Assembly: GCA_947494715.1 (NCBI GenBank)
Contig: CANLWG010000009.1
Location: 182,435-246,434, forward strand
Source of the DNA: an uncultured Flavobacteriaceae bacterium
Lineage (GTDB): Bacteria > Bacteroidota > Bacteroidia > Flavobacteriales > Flavobacteriaceae
Length of the DNA: 64,000 bases
Reading direction: 5' to 3'
Program-made: the position numbers and the translations under genes
The notes under the pieces: generated by a model
Database searches by the model: none
Told to the model about the DNA's origin: nothing
Seen by the model: only the letters and a program-made list of their open reading frames with translations
Part shown: one piece after another, positions 58,317 through 64,000 of the stretch
Position numbering within the stretch: position 1 is the first letter of the stretch
Layout: every line of letters starts with the position of its first letter

Positions 58317-59108
58317 ATGACTGGTTTTGGACTACTAAAGAATAAAATAGCAATTGTTACCGGAGGCTCCCAAGGATTGGGGCTGAGTACAGCTACGTAT
58401 CTAGCCCAAAATGGGGCTAAAATCGCGATTTTCGATTTGGATGATGAATATACAGCCCTAAAAGCGGATGAATTGCCCGGAAGTGGGCATTTAGGAATAC
58501 GATGTGACGTGACCGATGCGACAGAAAGGGTTAAAGCAATACAAGTAGTACTGGATACCTTTGGAACCATAGATGTCTTGGTGAACAACGCAGGCATACA
58601 ATTTCATAGTGGCGCACAGGACATGCCGGAAGAACAGTGGCTAAAAGTTATCAACGTTAATCTAAATGCAGTAATGTTCATGAGTCGTGATGTATCCCGT
58701 ACTATGATAAACAACGGACAGGGGAGCATCATCAATATCGGTAGTATCGCTTCTTTTCAGGCCATGCCCGGTCGTACAGTGTACACGACTACCAAGACCG
58801 GTATTTTGGGTCTAAGCCGAAACTTGGCCATTGATTGGGGGCCATATAATATCAGGGTGAACACGGTATGTCCGGGTTATCACGATACCCCTTTATTACA
58901 GAAATACATAGCTAATGGAACTCTCGATCCGGAATTGATCAAATCAAGAATACCCATGGCAAGAATGGGGCTGGCTGAAGATATTGGTAAGGCCGTTACA
59001 TTTTTCGCTTCGGAATTATCCGAATATATAACAGGCCAATCGATTATGGTAGATGGTGGTTATACCGCTTACGGAGGAGCGGGAGGGTTGAATGGTGTGG
59101 AAGACTAG
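58317..59108 (+). CDS. SDR oxidoreductase of the sugar locus, copy 1
   Basis: A 263-residue classical SDR: cofactor motif 'IVTGGSQGLGLSTATYL', acidic 'FDLDDEY' after the second strand, suggesting NAD+; 'VLVNNAGIQFHSG' (NNAG); catalytic Ser in 'INIGSIASFQAMPG'; 'YTTTKTGILG' (Tyr and Lys). C-terminal 'RMGLAEDIGKAVTFFASELSEYITGQSIMVDGG'. Candidate aldose or sugar-acid dehydrogenase. It ends 7 bases before the enolase-superfamily gene's preferred start. Confidence 0.88.
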   Translation: MTGFGLLKNKIAIVTGGSQGLGLSTATYLAQNGAKIAIFDLDDEYTALKADELPGSGHLGIRCDVTDATERVKAIQVVLDTFGTIDVLVNNAGIQFHSGAQDMPEEQWLKVINVNLNAVMFMSRDVSRTMINNGQGSIINIGSIASFQAMPGRTVYTTTKTGILGLSRNLAIDWGPYNIRVNTVCPGYHDTPLLQKYIANGTLDPELIKSRIPMARMGLAEDIGKAVTFFASELSEYITGQSIMVDGGYTAYGGAGGLNGVED

Positions 59109-59115
59109 CGATGTC

Positions 59116-60225
59116 ATGACTAAAAATATAATTACCAAAATAGAAGCATTCAACGTTCGGGTTCCCTTGGGTAGGCCTTTAAAACTAGGAGCCATTGAGA
59201 TACCCTACAGGGAGTATGTTATTGTGTGTATCCATGATGATGATGGAAATAGGGGCATTTCTTACGGACTGAACCGAAATGCGCCGATTGCCGAAGTAAT
59301 CCATCAAAGTATCTCGGGAATGTGGCTCAAAAAGAACGTTGTGGAACATGGGCATTTATACGATTTAACCTTAAAGGCCAATATATGTTTGGGTACAAAT
59401 GGAATCTTTTTCCGGGCCCTAAGCCTCTTTGATTGTGCATTGTACGATTTGATGGCAATACAGGTCAAGATTCCGCTATACAAGTTTTTAGGAGGTACGT
59501 CCCGATTATTTCCAGTGATGCTTGTTGGCGGTTATCCCGTTCCTGATGAGAACAGGGAAAGTTTGGAACGGGAAATGAAATTATTCGGTTCCTATAATCC
59601 ATCGGGAGTAAAGATTGCCAGCACCACTATTCCTGAATTGGATAGGGAAAGGTTATCCATTTGCAGGGAATACCTTTCGGATGATATTCCTTTAATGATC
59701 GATTGTGTATGGGCCCAACGCGATGCAAGAAAGTTTGCCAAAGAAGTGCAAAAATGGGGTGATCTTAATATGGGTTGGATAGAAGATCCTTTTTTGCCAG
59801 ATGACTATGACAGCATCCGATACTTAAGTGAAAAAACCAGGATAAATGTAGCGGTCGGCGATGAGCAATCAGGATATCTGAATATGCTAAGGCTCATGGA
59901 TTTGGGAAAAATAAATGTGTTACGTTTGGATGCCACGGTCTGTGGTGGTATCAGGGCTTTTATGAAAATAGCCGACGAGGCGCACAAAAGGGATATTCCG
60001 GTAGCATGCCATATTTTCCACCAAACACACATGCATCTGGCATGTGCCCATCCAGCAGTTAAATGGATCGAGTATATGCTTCCGGAAAGCGATATCGAAT
60101 CCTATCACCGACTTTGGGAACAAGACCTGAAATTGGAAAATGGCCATTTCTTTCTTACAGAAGAGTCGGGCATAGGTACCAAATGGAACAACTCGGCCAT
60201 AGCGCATTATAGAATTGAAAAGTGA
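59116..60225 (+). CDS. Enolase-superfamily sugar-acid dehydratase (mandelate racemase/muconate lactonising type)
   Basis: A 369-residue protein from the ATG at 59116; a start at 59092 inside the SDR gene is possible. Metal ligands are intact: Asp in 'LMIDCVWAQ', Glu in 'WIEDPFLPDD', Glu in 'VAVGDEQSG'. A His candidate for general acid or base is in 'CHIFHQTHMH', with Asp in 'LRLDATVCGG'. At the usual KxK position it has 'GVKIAS', with only one Lys. Such enzymes abstract the alpha proton of aldonic acids and eliminate water to 2-keto-3-deoxy acids. Fits between the lactonase and second dehydrogenase in the pathway. Confidence 0.85.
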   Translation: MTKNIITKIEAFNVRVPLGRPLKLGAIEIPYREYVIVCIHDDDGNRGISYGLNRNAPIAEVIHQSISGMWLKKNVVEHGHLYDLTLKANICLGTNGIFFRALSLFDCALYDLMAIQVKIPLYKFLGGTSRLFPVMLVGGYPVPDENRESLEREMKLFGSYNPSGVKIASTTIPELDRERLSICREYLSDDIPLMIDCVWAQRDARKFAKEVQKWGDLNMGWIEDPFLPDDYDSIRYLSEKTRINVAVGDEQSGYLNMLRLMDLGKINVLRLDATVCGGIRAFMKIADEAHKRDIPVACHIFHQTHMHLACAHPAVKWIEYMLPESDIESYHRLWEQDLKLENGHFFLTEESGIGTKWNNSAIAHYRIEK

Positions 60226-60233
60226 AGAACAAA

Positions 60234-60989
60234 ATGGATTACAGGAAACACCATAAAAAAGTAGTGGTCATAACCGGGGGTGAGACCGGAATTGGAAAAG
60301 AAGTGGCAAGAACCTTTTTACATCAAGGGGCAAAAATAGAATTATTGGGAATAAGCGAACCGGACTTGATCGATACGCAAAAGGAATTTGGGACAGCATG
60401 TCAATTCCAAATCTATGATGTAACGGAAACGGACACGACGAAGAGAATGGTCAAAAATATAGTGGAAAGGCATGGCAGAATAGATGTTCTTATCAATAAT
60501 GCCGGTATTCATCTCAAAAAAGCGACCGATACCATGACCGTTCCTGAATTTAAAAAAATGTTGGACGTTCATGTTACAGGGGCTTTTTCCATTACCAGCG
60601 AAATATTGCCCTTGATGAAAGCAAAAAAATCGGGTAATATACTATTCATGGCTTCGATGGCGGCATTGATCGGACTCCCGGAAGTAATAGCGTATGCTGC
60701 TGCAAAGAGTGCCTATTTGGGGATGGTAAGGTCTTTGGCCACGGAGGTTTCCTCTTTGGGAATAAGGGTCAATGCCATCGCTCCCGGCTGGATCGATACG
60801 CCCTTGCTTAGAAAAGCTTTGGAAAATGATAGAAATAGGGAAAAGAAAATATTGGGCCGTACCCCCATGGGGAGATTTGGTAAGCCTAAGGATATTGCTG
60901 ATGCGGCAAGTTTTTTATGCTCCCCCGAAGCCGGGTTCATCACCGGAACCATATTGCCTGTGGATGGAGGGGCATCCATCGGATTTTAG
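60234..60989 (+). CDS. SDR oxidoreductase of the sugar locus, copy 2
   Basis: A 251-residue SDR from the ATG at 60234 (a GTG at 60222 overlapping the previous stop is possible). 'VVITGGETGIGKEVAR', 'VLINNAGIHLKKA', 'FMASMAALIGLPEVIAYAAAKSAYLG' (Ser, Tyr, Lys), C-terminus 'FLCSPEAGFITGTILPVDGG'. 'LLGIS' after strand 2 gives no clear cofactor preference. Probable dehydrogenase of a 2-keto-3-deoxy intermediate, by position behind the dehydratase. Confidence 0.85.
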   Translation: MDYRKHHKKVVVITGGETGIGKEVARTFLHQGAKIELLGISEPDLIDTQKEFGTACQFQIYDVTETDTTKRMVKNIVERHGRIDVLINNAGIHLKKATDTMTVPEFKKMLDVHVTGAFSITSEILPLMKAKKSGNILFMASMAALIGLPEVIAYAAAKSAYLGMVRSLATEVSSLGIRVNAIAPGWIDTPLLRKALENDRNREKKILGRTPMGRFGKPKDIADAASFLCSPEAGFITGTILPVDGGASIGF

Positions 60990-61024
60990 GAAAGAAGCAA
61001 ACAGAACAAAAAAGTAACGTTAAT

Positions 61025-61816
61025 ATGGCTTTGGAAATCAATTTAAAAGGAAAAGTAGCTCTTGTTACGGGAATAAGTAAAGGGATAGGGGCTGGCGTAG
61101 CATCGGTACTTTTAGAAGCAGGTTGCCAAGTTTCCGGGTGTGCTAGACAAGACACCATTAGCCCGGAACTATCGGAACTCTATGAAAAGGCGGAGCGTCT
61201 AGGCCGTCCCATTCATTTTGTAGCTGCGGACGTTACCTCGTACAAGGACTTGGAATTGGTGGTGCACAGTACAATTGACAGGTTCAAAAAGATAGACATT
61301 TTGGTGTCCAATGCAGGGGTCGGGATTTTTGAAGGCTTGGAAGGTTGTTCCGAGGATCAATGGAGCCATAATCTTGATCTGAACCTGAATTCGCACTGGC
61401 GTTTGGCAAAACTATGCAAACCCTATTTGGAAAAAAGTGATGTTGCAAACATTATCATAATGGGATCTAATCATGGTTTTTCTACCATTCCCGGGTGTTC
61501 CCCGTACAACGTGACCAAAACGGCTCTTAGGGGACTTACCCAAAGTATCGCCATTGAATGGGGGCCATCGATCAGGTGCAATTGTATCGCGCCAGGATTT
61601 ATTGATACCGAACAGAACAGAAAATGGTTTCAAAGCTTCCCTGATCCAGATGCGGAAAAGAAAAGCACAGAGAGCAAGCATCCCGTGAAAAGACTTGGAA
61701 CACCAGAGGAAATAGGGGGCTTTTGTGCTTTTTTATCCTCACCCTATGCCCGATTCATCACAGGAACCACATATCTTGTAGATGGGGGAAGGTCGGCTTT
61801 AATGCAGGACAGCTGA
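61025..61816 (+). CDS. SDR oxidoreductase of the sugar locus, copy 3
   Basis: A 263-residue SDR from the ATG at 61025; the longer frame runs back into the previous gene and is rejected. 'ALVTGISKGIGAGVASVLLEAG', 'VSNAGVGIFEG', 'IIMGSNHGFSTIPGCSPYNVTKTALRG' (Ser, Tyr, Lys), C-terminal 'RFITGTTYLVDGGRS'. The third SDR of the operon; three paralogues suggest successive oxidations or different stereoisomers of the sugar. It ends 1 base before the mutarotase gene. Confidence 0.85.
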   Translation: MALEINLKGKVALVTGISKGIGAGVASVLLEAGCQVSGCARQDTISPELSELYEKAERLGRPIHFVAADVTSYKDLELVVHSTIDRFKKIDILVSNAGVGIFEGLEGCSEDQWSHNLDLNLNSHWRLAKLCKPYLEKSDVANIIIMGSNHGFSTIPGCSPYNVTKTALRGLTQSIAIEWGPSIRCNCIAPGFIDTEQNRKWFQSFPDPDAEKKSTESKHPVKRLGTPEEIGGFCAFLSSPYARFITGTTYLVDGGRSALMQDS

Positions 61817-61817
61817 T

Positions 61818-62873
61818 ATGCCGAAAAATTGTCAAATAAAAAAATCGATTTTTGGAACCGCTCCCAACGGGGAAAAGGTATTTCTATATACGTTGACCGG
61901 CAACAACGGACTTATAGCTAAAATTATCAGTTTAGGGGGAATTTTGAAGGAACTCCATGTTCCCGATAACAACGGAAACTATGCCAATGTTGTTCTCGGT
62001 TTCGACAATATAGCGGCGTACCTTGAAGAAAATATATATGCAGGGGCCATCGTAGGCCGTATCGCCGGGAGACTCACCAAGGGAAAACTCAAAATAGGGG
62101 AAAAAACCTATCGACTTCCGCAGAACGAAGGCGAAACACATTTACATGGCGGTGTTAAAGGTTTGGATAAAAGGCTCTGGGAAGCACTGATTGTCCAAAC
62201 TATTGATGGGGAAGCTTTAAAACTATCATACCATAGTCCGGATGGGGAAGAAGGTTACCCTGGAAACCTTGATATTACCGTTACATATTCCCTAACCCCT
62301 GAAAACGGGATACGCATTGATTTTGAGGCAAGAACGGACAAGCCCACGGCACTATGTCCGACCAACCATACTTATTTTAATCTCGCGGGAGAAGGAATTG
62401 GGAATATTTGTAACCATATAGTACGCATTGCTTCGGATCTTATAGTTGAGGTCGGGCAGGATTTTCTTCCTACCGGAAATTTTAAGGACGTTACTTTTGG
62501 TATAAACGATTTTCGGGAACCCGCCCCTATTGCACAAGTATTGCAACGGGATTCGCAACAAGCACATGGTGATTTTTATATATTGAAGGATAGCAATGGG
62601 ATTTTAAGAAAAGTCGCTTCGGTGGACGAGCCAAAGAACGGTCGCCTTATGGAAGTATTTACCAATACCTTGGGATTGCAATTTTACACCGGTTCTTTTT
62701 TAGGCACAAAAGCTAAGGGGAAATCTGGAGCGGCATACGGGAAATATGCAGGCGTCTGCCTGGAATGCCAAAGATTTCCCAACGCACAGAATCATGCTGG
62801 TCTAAAATCCATTATACTGGTCCCCGAAGAGCGTTTTTATCAATCGACCGAGTATCGCTTCCCAATAAGTTAA
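61818..62873 (+). CDS. galM: Aldose 1-epimerase (mutarotase)
   Basis: A 351-residue cytoplasmic galactose-mutarotase-like enzyme. Signature pieces: 'NEGETHLHGGVKGLDKRLWEAL', catalytic His in 'PTNHTYFNLAGEG', and the catalytic base Glu in 'VCLECQRFPNAQNH'. No signal peptide is seen. It interconverts alpha and beta anomers before the first dehydrogenation. Starts 1 base after the third SDR gene. The symbol denotes the family; the true sugar may differ from galactose. Confidence 0.85.
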   Translation: MPKNCQIKKSIFGTAPNGEKVFLYTLTGNNGLIAKIISLGGILKELHVPDNNGNYANVVLGFDNIAAYLEENIYAGAIVGRIAGRLTKGKLKIGEKTYRLPQNEGETHLHGGVKGLDKRLWEALIVQTIDGEALKLSYHSPDGEEGYPGNLDITVTYSLTPENGIRIDFEARTDKPTALCPTNHTYFNLAGEGIGNICNHIVRIASDLIVEVGQDFLPTGNFKDVTFGINDFREPAPIAQVLQRDSQQAHGDFYILKDSNGILRKVASVDEPKNGRLMEVFTNTLGLQFYTGSFLGTKAKGKSGAAYGKYAGVCLECQRFPNAQNHAGLKSIILVPEERFYQSTEYRFPIS

Positions 62874-62904
62874 GTTATAGTATTATAAATATAAAATGTA
62901 GAAT

Positions 62905-63597
62905 GTGAATATTTGGAAAGATGATGCTGAACTCTTTCAAATTGCTCGGAAAGAGCTTTTTGTAGCGCTGGTCGGTGACGTTTTGGATAAAATGGGATAT
63001 CAACACCAATTTCTTTCACCTACAGTAAAACCAATTAAAAAAGATATGGTGGTTGTCGGTAGGGCGATGCCCGTCTTGGAAGCTGACGTATTTGAGGAGT
63101 CGTCCAAAATGACAAATAATCCAATGATGAAGAAACCTTTCGGAATCATGTTCGAGGCCTTGGATAGCTTGAAACCCAATGAAGTTTATATCTGTTCGGG
63201 TGCTTCGCACCGATATGCCCTTTGGGGAGGTTTAATGAGTACCAGGTCAATAAAGCTTGGAGCAGTTGGTGCGGTCGTGGATGGTTATTCAAGGGTTACC
63301 AATGAAATAGAAAACTTAAACTTTCCTACTTTTTCGATTGGTGCCTACGCCCAAGATCAAGGCCCGAGAGGTAAAGTAATAGATTATCGTATTCCTATTG
63401 AATTCAACGGAATAAGGGTTAATCCAGGGGATATAGTCTATGGAGATCGTGATGGCGTTTTGGTAATACCCAGGGAAGCCGAAATAGAGGCTTTTGATGG
63501 CGCTATTATCAAAGCTCGTGGAGAAAAGCGCGTAAAAAAAGCATTGGAAAATGGTATGAGTACGGTGGAAGCATTTAATAAATTTGGGATTATGTAA
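62905..63597 (+). CDS. RraA/HMG-aldolase-family protein (GTG start)
   Basis: A 230-residue protein with the RraA fold: 'LFVALVGDVLDKMGYQHQFLSPTVKPI', 'LKPNEVYICSGASHRYALWGGLMSTRSIKLGAVGAVVDGYSRVTNEI', 'GDIVYGDRDGVLVIPREAE'. Class II pyruvate aldolases of this fold cleave 4-hydroxy-4-methyl-2-oxoglutarate and similar 2-keto acids. Here it probably splits the keto-deoxy acid made upstream. The start is GTG at 62905: an ATG two bases earlier is out of frame. No further gene of the operon is visible afterwards. Confidence 0.82.
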   Translation: MNIWKDDAELFQIARKELFVALVGDVLDKMGYQHQFLSPTVKPIKKDMVVVGRAMPVLEADVFEESSKMTNNPMMKKPFGIMFEALDSLKPNEVYICSGASHRYALWGGLMSTRSIKLGAVGAVVDGYSRVTNEIENLNFPTFSIGAYAQDQGPRGKVIDYRIPIEFNGIRVNPGDIVYGDRDGVLVIPREAEIEAFDGAIIKARGEKRVKKALENGMSTVEAFNKFGIM

Positions 63598-64000
63598 AAG
63601 ATTTGTAGAAATCATTTCAACCTTTATTTCTTATAGAGAGAGTCCTGTTATATCGATTTTCTTAAGTAAAAACATAATTTTTTTAGAGATTAGTAATTAG
63701 TTACAATTTGCTTCTGATATATTTTGTCGGACTTGACCATTTTGTTATTAAATTGTTGCAAATCCATCCTTGCAATCCCTGTCCGTGTTGAAACGATCGG
63801 AGAACTCTAGGAGTTCCGGTTCTTAAAAATATCCAAGTAATCCCTATTTCTATTGAAATCTAAGCCAGGCACTTATATACTGACCTTAAAAAGTAGTATT
63901 AGGGATTAGTCTCGTAAAACCAACGTGGCTGTTGCGGAAGTGGTTTTTGCTCAGGATATTGACTTGAGTAGATTGTTTTCAATGGGCCTTTAGGAGAGCC
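63598..64000. other. Gene-free end of the window
   Basis: No gene is supported in these 403 bases. An inverted repeat GAACTC-TAG-GAGTTC lies at 63802-63816, without a T run. Confidence 0.35.

Noticed and set aside
1..64000. CRISPR arrays, insertion sequences or prophage genes
   Set aside because: I see no regularly spaced repeats, transposases, integrases or phage structural genes; only scars next to tRNAs suggest past mobility.

Overview
The window looks like a chromosome segment of a marine-type member of the Bacteroidota, most likely a Flavobacteriaceae. The reasons are Bacteroidetes-type promoters (a -7 box TAnnTTTG, often with TTTG about 17-20 bases upstream), weak ribosome binding sites, SusC/SusD outer-membrane pairs, FecI/FecR-type sigma/anti-sigma regulation, a membrane-domain AraC regulator, a CusA protein fused to an outer-membrane factor, and a FeoB-associated Cys-rich peptide. 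No named species can be assigned from sequence alone.

Left part (1-30350), mostly housekeeping: a truncated ECF sigma gene; a polyprenyl diphosphate synthase and a convergent lycopene cyclase; a metal module (TonB receptor facing a DtxR-family repressor plus ZIP transporter, with a palindromic operator in the shared promoter); a heavy-metal RND efflux system; an S9 peptidase; an AraC regulator; a CPBP protease; a TetR/SDR pair with two copies of the same operator; small membrane proteins; an ECF sigma/anti-sigma/DUF4097 operon; a carboxypeptidase-regulatory-like protein; feoA-feoB plus a 49-residue Cys-rich partner too short for usual gene finding; a SCO protein; rseP.

Junction (30369-31350): an intact tRNA-Asn and, 180 bases on, the 3' half of a tRNA-Leu(CAA). 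Each is followed by a terminator hairpin and a pair of tandem 11-base direct repeats, as expected for old integration sites of tyrosine-recombinase elements. Everything to the right looks accessory.

Sulfur module (31351-39510): three tandem paralogous regulators (DUF4242, degenerate cyclase-like domain, AraC HTH), then a TsdA-like dihaem cytochrome, a Tat-exported DsrE-like protein, a secreted DsrE protein, a TauE/SafE permease, and a separately promoted acyl-CoA-dehydrogenase-like flavoprotein. The promoters of the cytochrome operon and of the flavoprotein share a conserved block of about 57 bases that begins with a palindrome.

Sugar module (39988-63597): a planctomycete-type DUF1549/DUF1553 lipoprotein with a DUF1501 partner; FecI-like sigma, FecR, SusC and SusD; a secreted TIM-barrel glycosidase-like protein; a sodium/solute symporter; a NIPSNAP protein; a solute-binding-protein-like protein with no signal peptide; a metallo-beta-lactamase-fold hydrolase; three SDRs; an enolase-superfamily dehydratase; an aldose 1-epimerase; and an RraA-type aldolase. 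Together they read as a polysaccharide utilisation locus feeding a non-phosphorylating (oxidative) sugar-acid pathway: mutarotase, dehydrogenase, lactonase, dehydratase, second dehydrogenase, aldolase. The sugar is not identifiable from the sequence. The gap before this module holds the decayed start of a second FecR/SusC copy.
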